A stretch of 64,000 bases of DNA from Clostridium bovifaecis (GCA_009738435.1 CP046522.1:3379249-3443248), one strand, 5' to 3'. Shown: positions 8,627 to 17,739, counted from the first letter of the stretch. Notes: a model not told the origin generated them from the sequence alone. Numbers and translations: made by a program.

Positions 8627-9634
8627 TTGAAAGAATCTAATAAGAAACTGTTAACTACCCTATCCTTTATTTTTGGTGCTATTTTTATAGGCGTGGCTGT
8701 TTTTTATGGAACATACTACTTTTTTATAAATAAATCTCAATCTTCATATTCAACTAAAGTAAAGACAGAAATAGGAAGTATAAATAAAATAAACGAATCT
8801 TCATATGTATTTACGAAGGGTCAAACTATCGATGTAAATAAAATAGAGTCTTCTCTTTCAGACTCCATCGCTTCTCTACAGACCTCTCACTCTAATCTTA
8901 AAAATTTAGTTGTTACTAGTAAATACAGTAAAGATCATACTAATTTAATTTTAGGTCTTGAAAATAACATATTAATGTATAAGCAGATACTTTCAATAGT
9001 TAGGAATCCTAAAAACCCAGACTTAGCCAATTCTTTAGTTAACTTACAAAAAAATAGAGATGATTGCATGAACTACTATGCCCTTGTTTCTATTAAAGAT
9101 ATAGAGATCACTTTGCCAAATGAAAGTTTAGAATTTTTGAACAATACAGTAGCTTATACTCAAAAACAAATTAGACAAAATACTGACGCTCAAATAGTTT
9201 CTAGCCAAAATCATGACTTTTTGCTTTCTTTTAATGAGATATCAACTAGATTTTCTCAAATAAAAAAAGATTATATGAATTCTGTCATAAATTCAAGAAC
9301 TAGTCTTAAAGGCTTTGACAATTTATTAAATGAATTAAATACTACAGAAACTGCCCTAGCCAAAATAAAAACTGACTTATCTGCTTTAGCTATTCCAAAG
9401 GATGCTGTGCTTGTTTATGAATCTTTTGGAAAGGTTTTAGATGAATATGATACATATATACAAAACCTGAAATACTCAATAAAAACAGAACAACTAACAT
9501 CTATATCTGGACTTCCAGCTAATGAGTCCTTAGATAAATTGTATAATGCTCCAAAGGAGCAGATAAAGGTTGTAGAAAGTACCTATAGGTCATTTGCAAA
9601 GTTATTTAATGAGTTTGAAGATAAGACAGTCTAA
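8627..9634 (+). CDS. Membrane-anchored protein of unknown function
   Basis: A 335-residue protein I do not recognise. One hydrophobic segment at about residues 8-30 (LLTTLSFIFGAIFIGVAVF) is followed by a long, polar, mostly helical region rich in Lys, Asn and Ser, consistent with an extracytoplasmic anchored protein. No catalytic motif is visible. The start is TTG, supported by AAAGGAG eight bases upstream. It is divergent from cdaA. An extended -10 (TGGTATACT) lies near 8559-8567. No conserved neighbour suggests its job. Confidence 0.7.
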   Translation: MKESNKKLLTTLSFIFGAIFIGVAVFYGTYYFFINKSQSSYSTKVKTEIGSINKINESSYVFTKGQTIDVNKIESSLSDSIASLQTSHSNLKNLVVTSKYSKDHTNLILGLENNILMYKQILSIVRNPKNPDLANSLVNLQKNRDDCMNYYALVSIKDIEITLPNESLEFLNNTVAYTQKQIRQNTDAQIVSSQNHDFLLSFNEISTRFSQIKKDYMNSVINSRTSLKGFDNLLNELNTTETALAKIKTDLSALAIPKDAVLVYESFGKVLDEYDTYIQNLKYSIKTEQLTSISGLPANESLDKLYNAPKEQIKVVESTYRSFAKLFNEFEDKTV

Positions 9635-9744
9635 TATTATTGTTAAATTTAATTATTTCTTGAATTATTTTTTCGTTAGCGGGAACAATATCAATAGCCC
9701 ACTTTAAATTAGCTCCAATAATTTTAAAGGAGAGGATAGTAAAA

Positions 9745-10274
9745 ATGAAAAAATTTTTGTTAGCATAATAACTTTGATTACTATGTTAACAGCTTCATTT
9801 TATTATGCCAATGCAAAAATAATATGTGATTCCGAAACAAAAACCTTGTATAAGGAGGAATCCCAAGTTGTAACAGTATTTAACGGTAAAGGAGAAAATT
9901 TTTATATAACCAAAGATGACATACATTTAATGGCTCAAATAGTATATGCAGAAAGTTGCGCTGAACCTTATGAAGGAAAGGTAGCTGTGGCATCAGTTAT
10001 ATTAAATAGGTTAAAAGATTCTAAATTTCCGAACAATATTGAAGGTGTCATAAAACAAAAGGCTGCTTTTTCATGTGTGAGAAATGGAAAAATAAGTGTA
10101 ACTCCAGATGATAAATCTTATAGAGCCGTCATGGACGCTCTTAAGGGTAAAGATCCAACTGATAGTGCTGTTTTCTTTTATAACCCTAAGATTGCCACAT
10201 CCTCTTGGATGAAGAATATAGATAAACAAAATTCTAAAAGAATTGGTAACCATGTATTTTTTATAGTTCAATAA
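9745..10274 (+). CDS. SleB-type cell wall hydrolase, signal peptide frame interrupted
   Basis: Exported peptidoglycan hydrolase of the SleB/CwlJ (Hydrolase_2) family: YAESCAEPYEGK contains the expected catalytic Glu, and VASVILNRLK and the C-terminal IGNHVFF are family signatures. As written, ATG 9745 hits TAA after seven codons, and the open frame only resumes at about 9774. If the T run at 9754-9758 had one more T, translation from 9745 would give a full signal peptide (MKKFFVSIITLITMLTASF) and about 176 residues. AAAGGAGAGG lies upstream of 9745. Probably acts in spore germination or cortex turnover. Confidence 0.8.
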
Positions 10275-10327
10275 AACATGACCAATCATCCCAATTTAAC
10301 ATAAATTTTAATGTCAAAAATATTTTA

Positions 10328-10352
10328 GGCAGCTCACACATTGTGAACTGCC
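10328..10352 (+). terminator. Hairpin terminator after the SleB-like gene
   Basis: GGCAG-TCACA stem with a short loop and the complementary TGTGA-CTGCC arm, followed by TCTCTTACTTTTT. It lies 54 nt after the stop codon. Confidence 0.65.
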
Positions 10353-10418
10353 TCTCTTACTTTTTACTATGCTTTAAATCAATGCTAAGTTTTACATTCA
10401 TTTAAGACTTTCGCTTAT

Positions 10419-11267
10419 TTAAAGCTCATCTACTGCTGTTAATCCTGCTATTTGACCTTCTCCTGCAGCCTTCATATATTGATAAGGCTTTCCTACGCAA
10501 TCTCCTGCAGCATAACACCTTCTTATATTTGTTCTCATGCTTCTATCTACCTTAATATGGCCATTCTCCATTTCCAAACCTGGAACTAATTGACTTGGAG
10601 ATATACTATCCTTTAAAACAAATACTCCATCAGTTTCAATTATCTCGCTATTTAATATAAGCTTTGTAACTCTATCTTCACCAACTATTTCCTTAGGTAT
10701 TCCATTGATAATGTGTATATTAGAGTTTAGTTCTAAGTCTCCCTTATACATAGGAATATAATATACTGTTGATGCAAGTTCACTGACATAGTTAGCTTCA
10801 TGCTCCGCTTCCTTATTATAACCTATTATAGCAACAATTTTCCCCTTATAAAGTGGAGCATCACAAGTTGCGCAATACCCTACCCCTTTACCTAAAAACT
10901 CTTCTTCACCTTTTATTGGCTTACCGTACTCTATTCCAGTTGCCAATATTACAGACGTGGCCTCATACATCTTTTGATTTACCATCAAAGCGAAATATTC
11001 TCCCATAGCGTAGACAGCGTCAATTCTCTCTTCAACTATATTTATATTCATATTTTTAATATGATTTTCAAACTGATTTTTCAATTCCTTACCAGATATA
11101 TTATAAAAACCTAGGTAATTATTGATTTTGGGAGCCTTGATAAGTTTAGGGCTAAAATCCTTATTCCCAAAAATAATCACATTTTTATTTCTTATTTTAG
11201 CATTTATTGCAGCTTCCAACCCTGCTGGACCACTACCAATAATAGCTATATCATATCTCTCACTCAT
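10419..11267 (-). CDS. trxB: Thioredoxin reductase lacking NADPH motifs (ferredoxin-dependent FFTR type)
   Basis: A 282-residue flavoprotein with the FAD motif GSGPAGLEAAI, the redox pair CATCDA and the C-terminal FAD site AAGDCVGKPYQ. In the second Rossmann domain, the NADPH motif normally read as GGGDSA is GYNKEA, and the HRR-type 2'-phosphate site is replaced by YIPMYKG. Clostridial enzymes with these losses were reported as ferredoxin-dependent flavin thioredoxin reductases; I infer the same here. An upstream in-frame start exists, but ATG 11267 has AGGAGGTG seven bases before it. It follows trxA, which supplies its partner. Confidence 0.9.
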   Translation of the reverse strand: MSERYDIAIIGSGPAGLEAAINAKIRNKNVIIFGNKDFSPKLIKAPKINNYLGFYNISGKELKNQFENHIKNMNINIVEERIDAVYAMGEYFALMVNQKMYEATSVILATGIEYGKPIKGEEEFLGKGVGYCATCDAPLYKGKIVAIIGYNKEAEHEANYVSELASTVYYIPMYKGDLELNSNIHIINGIPKEIVGEDRVTKLILNSEIIETDGVFVLKDSISPSQLVPGLEMENGHIKVDRSMRTNIRRCYAAGDCVGKPYQYMKAAGEGQIAGLTAVDEL

Positions 11268-11293
11268 CTTTTCACCTCCTAAGTACAATTAAA

Positions 11294-11323
11294 GCCGACA
11301 ATACTTTTAGATGTACTGTCGGT
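11294..11323. terminator. Hairpin between trxA and trxB
   Basis: GCCGACA-TAC arm pairing with GTAC-TGTCGG, with an 8-nt loop. The T-rich flank is stronger on the plus side (GGTCTTTTATTTT). On the minus strand it would be a weak terminator or attenuator that could lower trxB expression relative to trxA. Confidence 0.5.
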
Positions 11324-11331
11324 CTTTTATT

Positions 11332-11649
11332 TTAAACGTGTTTAGCAATAGCACTCTGGAAGTCTTGTTTTGGTCTAAATCCAACCATATTTTCAACAAC
11401 TTCACCATTTTTAAATATCATAACATTTGGTATACTTGATATTCTATACTTAGATGCAATTTCTGGATTTTCATCTACATTGATTTTAAAGAATTTAGCC
11501 TTTTCTCCCATATCTTCTGCTAATTCCTCAATTACAGGTCCCAACATTCTGCATGGTCCACACCATGGAGCCCAAAAGTCTACTAAAACTGCTTGCTCAG
11601 AATTTATTACTTCTTGAATAAAGTTACGACTATTTATTTCTCTTACCAT
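11332..11649 (-). CDS. trxA: Thioredoxin
   Basis: A 105-residue thioredoxin with the canonical WCGPC active site near residue 30 and the cis-proline segment SSIPNVMIF. It acts as a cytoplasmic disulfide reductant and is presumably reduced by the adjacent flavoprotein. GGAGGG ribosome site upstream. Preceded by a consensus sigma-A promoter and a G/C-tract palindrome. Confidence 0.97.
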   Translation of the reverse strand: MVREINSRNFIQEVINSEQAVLVDFWAPWCGPCRMLGPVIEELAEDMGEKAKFFKINVDENPEIASKYRISSIPNVMIFKNGEVVENMVGFRPKQDFQSAIAKHV

Positions 11650-11680
11650 ATATTATCCCTCCATAAAAAACTAATTCATA

Positions 11681-11695
11681 TACCCCAAGGGGGTA
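11681..11695. promoter_or_regulatory. Palindrome TACCCC-AAG-GGGGTA in the trxA leader
   Basis: A perfect 6-bp inverted repeat with a 3-nt spacer, about 15 nt downstream of the predicted -10 of trxA. In an AT-rich genome such a G/C tract stands out, and it resembles operators bound by CsoR/CstR-family repressors. The regulator is not in this window. Confidence 0.5.
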
Positions 11696-11709
11696 ACTTT
11701 TATATTCTT

Positions 11710-11738
11710 ATTGTACCTCTCTTTTTTATATTAGTCAA
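11710..11738 (-). promoter_or_regulatory. Sigma-A promoter of trxA
   Basis: On the minus strand, TTGACT (-35) and TACAAT (-10) are separated by exactly 17 bp, 61 nt upstream of the trxA start. Confidence 0.75.
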
Positions 11739-11860
11739 GTATTATGTTTATTATTTCCTACCTCTTTTTATATCACAACACATGTCTATATAAAATATTT
11801 TCCCCTAAATAATATTTAAAATACGGTATACAAAGTTCCTAACATTTGTATACCGCTATC

Positions 11861-13300
11861 CTAGCTATTTATTATTGATTTTATAATCGAGTTAGAGTAT
11901 TCACTATTTGGATAATTTTTAATAAGTTTTTCTCCATATTGTCTAGCCTTGCTTAAATCTACATCTCTATATAAGAGTGTAAGTCTATATAGCACTTCTT
12001 TTATATAAATACCATTAGAAAAATTACTATCATATTCAGCATAGTAATTAATTGCTTTTTGAGAATCCCTTTTGCTTTCATAAGCTACTCCCATTAAATA
12101 AACAATATGCTGGCTCAAATAGGTATCCTTGCCATAGGCATAAGCTTTAGATAAACAGTTTATGGCTTTATCATAATCTGCGTTTATTTTAAGATAGTCT
12201 CTGCCTTTGGAGTAGAAGTATTTTACTCCTTCTTTTTTTAATATTTCTTCACTTCTATCTAGCATGGCTCTATTGTTTGCATCTAAATCAGCATCTTTCC
12301 ACTTGACCGCATATTCATAAATATTATCAAAATCTTTATTATATAAGTAGCTTTCTATATTTTTATATGAAAAACTTTCATCAAGCTTACTTTTTTTATT
12401 TACATTTTCCTCTGTATTCTTACTATCTTTAGAAGAAACCTCTTTTTTCTTAGATTTTTCAGTTGCGGCTTTTGATTCGGTTTCCACATTTTCAGCAACC
12501 TTTATTCCAGTTTCAGTTACTTTTGTGCCTTCGTTAATGATTCCGCTATTTTCACTAGCGCCTTCCACAGAATCTTTAATTATTTCTAACTCTTTTTTAT
12601 CATCCTCATTTATATAATCTTTATTAGCTGCTGAATTAACTTTTTCTGTGTTTACACTACTATTAATCATTATCCCATTATTCTTTACTTTATCTATAAT
12701 TGGTTTTCGAAGAAATATACCTATAGTAACTAGAATAATTCCTAAGCATAAGAATGCTGCCTTTTTAAAACTATTTATCTTAATTTCTTTTCTAGTCGCA
12801 CCTAACTTTACTAATTTCCTTCTATTTTCCAGTGCTGCATCATTACTTTTATCAAGCTTTAAAGCATTATTTACATAGCGCGCGGCTTCTTTACTTCTTC
12901 CTAACTTTATATAACAAGTAGCTATTGCATTATCTACATTTATACAATTATAGTCGCTTTCTTTGCATTTCATTAATAAGCTTAATGCATCATTAAACTT
13001 CATCTGTTGTAGAAATCCTACTGCAGATATATAAAGTGAAAGTCGCTCTTCATCATGCTTTATTCCTTGTAAATATTTTTTAGCTACTTCATCGTTATTT
13101 ACTTCATAATTCAATTTCCAAAGAGAAGAAGCGCTTTGTAAATCTCCTTTAAAGTAATATAATAATCCCTTAAGATTTATACAAGCTCTATTTTTTATAT
13201 CCATAGATATTATCTCTTCACATATATCTATGGCTTTATCTATATATCCCTCTTCATATTTATTTAAAGCCTTTATATATAACTTTCTTGCTTTATCCAT
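11861..13300 (-). CDS. TPR-repeat membrane protein of unknown function
   Basis: A 479-residue protein with tetratricopeptide-like repeats at the N terminus (about residues 1-165), one membrane helix near residues 180-200 (AAFLCLGIILVTIGIFL), a charged low-complexity linker rich in Lys, Glu and Asn, and further TPR-like repeats at the C terminus. It probably acts as a scaffold on both sides of the membrane. It is the last gene behind the sigma/anti-sigma/lipoprotein genes, 28 nt after the lipoprotein, so a shared transcript is likely. Specific role unknown. Confidence 0.75.
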   Translation of the reverse strand: MDKARKLYIKALNKYEEGYIDKAIDICEEIISMDIKNRACINLKGLLYYFKGDLQSASSLWKLNYEVNNDEVAKKYLQGIKHDEERLSLYISAVGFLQQMKFNDALSLLMKCKESDYNCINVDNAIATCYIKLGRSKEAARYVNNALKLDKSNDAALENRRKLVKLGATRKEIKINSFKKAAFLCLGIILVTIGIFLRKPIIDKVKNNGIMINSSVNTEKVNSAANKDYINEDDKKELEIIKDSVEGASENSGIINEGTKVTETGIKVAENVETESKAATEKSKKKEVSSKDSKNTEENVNKKSKLDESFSYKNIESYLYNKDFDNIYEYAVKWKDADLDANNRAMLDRSEEILKKEGVKYFYSKGRDYLKINADYDKAINCLSKAYAYGKDTYLSQHIVYLMGVAYESKRDSQKAINYYAEYDSNFSNGIYIKEVLYRLTLLYRDVDLSKARQYGEKLIKNYPNSEYSNSIIKSIINS

Positions 13301-13328
13301 TAATACTATACTTTATCTCCTTGAAGGT

Positions 13329-14057
13329 TTATTTTAAATCTAATATCTTTTTCTCTGTATGTGATTTTATGAAGTCCTCATCATCATAAACAAGAAGTTG
13401 AAGTTCTAACTTATCATTAACTTTTTTTGCAGAAACAACTTGCTGCTTAGGAATACTTGCATTATATACTTCACTAATTTCAGCAGTATTAACATTTAAC
13501 TTATATAAACTTCCACCTACGCTTACTGTACCATATCCTAAGCCAACTATTACAATTATATTTTCATCATCTAGCCATTCTATAAATTTAGGTGAATTTT
13601 GCTCTTCTCCATTAACAATATCTAAGGACCATCTTTCTCCACTTATTAAATCTCGTACATATATTTTACCTATTCCCTCTTCTAATGCATCTGGACCTTT
13701 TCCCTCAATACATACACTTACTTTTTTATTTATTGAATCTTGCCAACTTGTTGAAAACTTTGGCTCAGCATTCTTCTCTAATTGATGCTTTGCAAACTTT
13801 ATATTAATTTTTTTTGTAGGTTTTTCTACATTATCCTTATCATCCACAGTAACTTCATTTTTATCTAACTCTGTACTTTGTTCCTTCTTATCTTTGGTAT
13901 TCTCTTTATCTGTAATTTTCTGTTTATTAGTGGAAATTGCTTTATTTTCGTTTGTTTGTTCCTTTGAACATCCTGCCAATCCTATAGCTGCACTGGTTAA
14001 AAATATACATATCATATAGCATATATTTATCTTCAATTTTTTTGTGCTGTTTTTCAT
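13329..14057 (-). CDS. Lipoprotein with a DUF4652-like domain
   Basis: A 242-residue lipoprotein: basic N terminus, hydrophobic stretch and the lipobox LAGC at about residues 27-30, followed by a charged linker and a C-terminal domain beginning KIYVRDLISGERWSLDI. That domain has the same pattern as the C terminus of the anti-sigma protein just upstream (LYIRDI...WYLELS; PKYIRWDNGDTLFV versus PKFIEWLDDENIIV). Likely a DUF4652 family member; biochemical role unknown. Confidence 0.75.
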   Translation of the reverse strand: MKNSTKKLKINICYMICIFLTSAAIGLAGCSKEQTNENKAISTNKQKITDKENTKDKKEQSTELDKNEVTVDDKDNVEKPTKKINIKFAKHQLEKNAEPKFSTSWQDSINKKVSVCIEGKGPDALEEGIGKIYVRDLISGERWSLDIVNGEEQNSPKFIEWLDDENIIVIVGLGYGTVSVGGSLYKLNVNTAEISEVYNASIPKQQVVSAKKVNDKLELQLLVYDDEDFIKSHTEKKILDLK

Positions 14058-14074
14058 AGGCTTCCCCCTTAAGA

Positions 14075-15386
14075 TTACTTTATATCTTTTGATACACGAC
14101 TTGGAACATCATATATTACATGTTCTTCATAAACTTTATTATGATTATCGTATTTATTTACATCAATCTTAAGTCTGATATCATTATTCTCCCGATTTAC
14201 TTCCAATATACTTTTATTATCACTCACTACCTTGTATATTAATAAGGCATCGCCCGTTTTTACGTTTATCATATATAACTCTTCTCCATAACTAAATTCG
14301 TTCTTAGCTTCCTTAAAAGCTACAAATAGAGTATCACCATTATCCCATCTTATATATTTAGGCTGAGCCTTTCTATGAGCAAAGCTTAATTCTAAATACC
14401 AGTTTTCCTTGTTATATATCTCTAATATATAGCCTTCCTTCAGGATAGCTTTCTTCATTTTGTAAGTAAAACCCAAAGTTTTTATCTGGGGATACGTTCC
14501 ACAAATCTAATAATTTATACTGCATACTTACCTCAACTGGCTTTTTATTAAAGCTTACTGGTATCCTTAAAGGAATACCTCCGCCAGCAAAAGAAGGCCA
14601 AACCTTTTTTTGCTCTTCTTCAATTTCTTGTATAGTAAATCCATTATTTATTTGGTCGGAGCCGCTATTATCTCTTATTGATGGTCCTTGTGCAATTCCC
14701 TCACTTATATTTTCATTTATATCCTTGTCTATTTCTTTAATTGTTTCTCTCTTCACATTATTGCTTACTTCGCCGCTCACTTTACTTTTTATTTCTCCGT
14801 CTATATTCACGGCTGCATCTTGTTTACTGGTGATATTATCTTCTAGAGCATTTTCAGCATCCTTGTTTTTCGATAAACTTTTAGTAGTATCATTTGCAGT
14901 AAATTTCTCATTTGACTTGTGTATAGTAGTTGCATCTTTTGCTTCATTAGTTTCTTTTTTATCTTGAGCTGGATATATACTATTATAAGTTTCAATCTTA
15001 CTTTCCTGTGCGACTTTCTCAGCTGATTTATTGTTTATAATTTGAAATCTCGATAAAGGATTTATTAATAAAATAAATGCTATAGCTGCAGCTACAGGCC
15101 CACCCACTTTAAGTAGGTTTTTATACACCTTATAATCTTTACGATAACTTTTTACATACTTGTTCTTATCAATCTTTGACATAATTTTGTCCTTTTGGCT
15201 TTCAAAAATTGTATCATCAATGCTTAAAGCTTCTATAAATGCCTTTTCTATAAAAAGCTCGTCTTCATAAAGCCTTCTGCAAGACTCGCAAGATATCATA
15301 TGAATTTGCATTTCTTTTTTCTGATCTTCTGGTATATCTCCTGTAATAAATCTGTCTAATCTTTCCGTGAATACTCTACAATTCAT
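14075..15386 (-). CDS. Anti-sigma factor (zinc-finger type) with external DUF4652-like domain, frame interrupted
   Basis: The N terminus carries an HxxxCxxC zinc-binding anti-sigma motif (IHMISCESCRRLY), then a membrane helix (VAAAIAFILLINPL, about residue 100), a long polar linker and a sensor-like domain. The frame stops at TAA 14412 after LYIRDI, but the next frame continues YNKENWYLEL... to 14075 and matches the lipoprotein downstream. Restoring two bases in the TATATAT tract at 14413-14419 gives about 437 residues. ATG 15386 is preferred over GTG 15392 because of AAAGGGG spacing. It overlaps the sigma gene by 11 nt, as expected for a cognate pair. Confidence 0.8.
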
Positions 15387-15945
15387 ATCCACACCCCTTT
15401 TCCTCTATAGCTATTCTTTTCTTAAACTGCTCTCTTATTTTATAATATCTTCTTTTTACAGATGATTCATTTATATCTAGAATTTTAGATATATCGTTAA
15501 AAGTTGCCTTTTGAGAATATCTAAGCATAATTATTTGCTTGTCTATATCATTTAAAGTATTTATATATTGTATTATAATTTGTTTTGTTTCTTTAAACTC
15601 TAGCCTTTCCTCAGGGGAAACTTCTGTAGATTTTATACTAATAAATTCATCTATATTTGATTCATTAACCTTTTTTGCTTTTCTTATGTAATCTATACAT
15701 TTGTTTTTAGATATTCTTAAAATCCAATTAGAAAATTTATATTTGCTATCAAAGGTGTCTAGCTTATTATATACTGTTATAAATACCTCTTGTGTTATAT
15801 CTTCGGCTATTTGCTTATCTCTTATCATAGAGTAAATAAACTTTAGTATAGTTGTCTCGTATCTTTCCACAAGCCTTTCAAAGTCTTTAATATTCCCGCT
15901 TAGTATATTTTCTACTAATATTAAATCGTCTTCTTTTTCAAACAA
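15376..15945 (-). CDS. ECF-type sigma-70 family RNA polymerase sigma factor
   Basis: A protein of about 189 residues with sigma region 2 (DKQIAEDITQEVFITVYNKL) and region 4 HTH (YSQKATFNDISKILDINES), typical of group 4 sigma factors. I use TTG 15945 because GAAGGGGTGG lies about 8 bases upstream; GTG 15963 has no ribosome site. It heads an operon with its membrane anti-sigma factor, a lipoprotein and a TPR protein, suggesting a cell-envelope stress response. Signal and regulon unknown. Confidence 0.88.
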   Translation of the reverse strand: MFEKEDDLILVENILSGNIKDFERLVERYETTILKFIYSMIRDKQIAEDITQEVFITVYNKLDTFDSKYKFSNWILRISKNKCIDYIRKAKKVNESNIDEFISIKSTEVSPEERLEFKETKQIIIQYINTLNDIDKQIIMLRYSQKATFNDISKILDINESSVKRRYYKIREQFKKRIAIEEKGCGYEL

Positions 15946-16008
15946 GCGGTCCCACCCCTTCACCTGCTTATTACTATATACGATTATTATACCTTAAAAG
16001 TCATAAAA

Positions 16009-16051
16009 AGGCATATAGTGGTTTTAATTTAATTCTACACACTATATGCCT
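16009..16051 (-). terminator. Terminator of ptsI
   Basis: AGGCATATAGTG and CACTATATGCCT form a perfect 12-bp stem; on the minus strand it is followed by TTTTTATG. Located just after the ptsI stop codon. Confidence 0.75.
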
Positions 16052-16059
16052 TAAGTATA

Positions 16060-17676
16060 TTAGTTGTTCATTATAATTTGTTTTGCTTTTAATATGGAAG
16101 TTGCACTCATCGAGAATTCATCTAGTCCATATTCAACTAGAATAGGTATCATATCTTCATCTCCAGCTGCTTCTCCACACATTCCGCACCATTTTCCTTC
16201 TTTGTGAGCAGCTTCTATAGTCATTTTTATCAACCTTAAAACTGCAGGATGCTTTGGATTGTAAAGATATGAAACCTTTTCGTTCATTCTATCTGCCGCA
16301 AGAGTATATTGAATCAAATCATTAGTACCAATACTAAAGAAGTCTACATGTTTCGCAAGCTCATCTGCGTAGATAGCTGCTGCTGGTATCTCCACCATCA
16401 TTCCAACTTCTAAGTTTTCATTAAAGTCCTTTCCTTCACTTCTTAACTCATCCATACACTCCTTAAGTACTTCTTTCGCAGCTAAGAATTCTTCTAATGA
16501 AGCTATCATTGGAAACATGATTTTTATATTGCCAAATGCTGATGCTCTAAGCAGCGCTCTTAATTGTATCTTAAATATATCTTTTCTATCTAAACAAAGT
16601 CTTATAGCTCTATATCCTAAGAATGGGTTCATTTCTTCTGGTAGAGGTAAATATGTAAGCTTTTTATCTCCTCCTATGTCTAAAGTTCTTATAACTATCG
16701 GCTTGCCTTCAGCCTTTTCTGCAACGTATTTATACGATTCAAATTGTTCCTCTTCTGATGGCATATCGTTTCTATCCATATATAAAAACTCTGTTCTAAA
16801 TAGTCCTACTCCATCTCCTCCATTTTCTAGCACTTGATGTATATCCTCTGGTTTACCTATATTACCAACCACTTCTACATGTTTTCCAGACTTAGTTACT
16901 GTTGCAACATTTATTAACTTTTTAAGTTCTTCTCTTTCTTTTTCATAAGCTAATTTTTTTTCCCTATATTGAGATATTGTGTTTTCATCAGGATTGATTA
17001 AAACTATTCCTTCTTCTCCATCTACGATTACAGTGTCTCCGTTCTTAACACTTTCAGTAATATCATTTAGCCCTACAACAGCAGGTATTTCAAGAGTCCT
17101 TGCCATTATAGCACTATGAGATGTTCTTCCGCCTATATTTGTTATAAATCCAATAACCTTACTTCTATCTAATTGAGCAGTGTCAGAAGGTGTTAAATCA
17201 TGAGCTACGATTATCGTATTCTCCTTTAGGGCTTCTAAATCATCTTCGCCTTTTCCTGCTAAGTTTGCTAATATTCTATTTCCAACATCTTTTACATCTG
17301 CTGCTCTTTCTTTCATATATTCATCTTCCATAGATGCGAATATGTTCATATACATTTCTATAACATCACTTAGAGCTTTTTCAGCATTTATCTTATTTGA
17401 TTCTATATTCATCACAACAGCACCAGTAAATTCAGGGTCATCTAAAAGCATCATATGACTTTCAAATACTGCTGCTTTATCACTTCCAAGTTCTCTTTCT
17501 GCCTTTTCCTTTATCTTCATCAACTGCTCTTTTGAGCATTCTATAGCACTTTCAAGCCTCTTTTTTTCTACATCTAAATCTTCTATGACTCTCTCTACTA
17601 TTGAAACTTCCTTATCTTCTTTTATAACTACTTCACCTATAGCATATCCTTTTGATGCAGCTATCCCTTTTTTCAT
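16060..17676 (-). CDS. ptsI: PTS enzyme I (phosphoenolpyruvate-protein phosphotransferase)
   Basis: A 538-residue enzyme I that transfers phosphate from PEP to HPr to start sugar uptake. The phosphohistidine motif GGRTSHSA (His near residue 189) and the C-terminal PEP-binding signatures, including GTNDLIQYTLAADR and GMCGEAAG, are all present. AGGAGG lies 7-8 nt before ATG. No ptsH is nearby. It is divergent from an HPr-domain sigma-54 activator and is preceded by a -24/-12 promoter, so its expression seems tied to that regulator. Confidence 0.97.
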   Translation of the reverse strand: MKKGIAASKGYAIGEVVIKEDKEVSIVERVIEDLDVEKKRLESAIECSKEQLMKIKEKAERELGSDKAAVFESHMMLLDDPEFTGAVVMNIESNKINAEKALSDVIEMYMNIFASMEDEYMKERAADVKDVGNRILANLAGKGEDDLEALKENTIIVAHDLTPSDTAQLDRSKVIGFITNIGGRTSHSAIMARTLEIPAVVGLNDITESVKNGDTVIVDGEEGIVLINPDENTISQYREKKLAYEKEREELKKLINVATVTKSGKHVEVVGNIGKPEDIHQVLENGGDGVGLFRTEFLYMDRNDMPSEEEQFESYKYVAEKAEGKPIVIRTLDIGGDKKLTYLPLPEEMNPFLGYRAIRLCLDRKDIFKIQLRALLRASAFGNIKIMFPMIASLEEFLAAKEVLKECMDELRSEGKDFNENLEVGMMVEIPAAAIYADELAKHVDFFSIGTNDLIQYTLAADRMNEKVSYLYNPKHPAVLRLIKMTIEAAHKEGKWCGMCGEAAGDEDMIPILVEYGLDEFSMSATSILKAKQIIMNN

Positions 17677-17724
17677 TACCTTACCTCCTATAACTATTGC
17701 AATCTGTAACTCTATTTATTATAA

Positions 17725-17739
17725 GCAATATTCATGCCA
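17725..17739 (-). promoter_or_regulatory. ptsI: Sigma-54 (-24/-12) promoter of ptsI
   Basis: On the minus strand the sequence TGGCATGAATATTGCT matches the consensus TGGCAC-N5-TTGCW with correct spacing between the GG and GC elements. The predicted start site near 17713 leaves a leader of about 37 nt before ATG 17676. No good sigma-A promoter is visible in the same interval. Confidence 0.8.
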
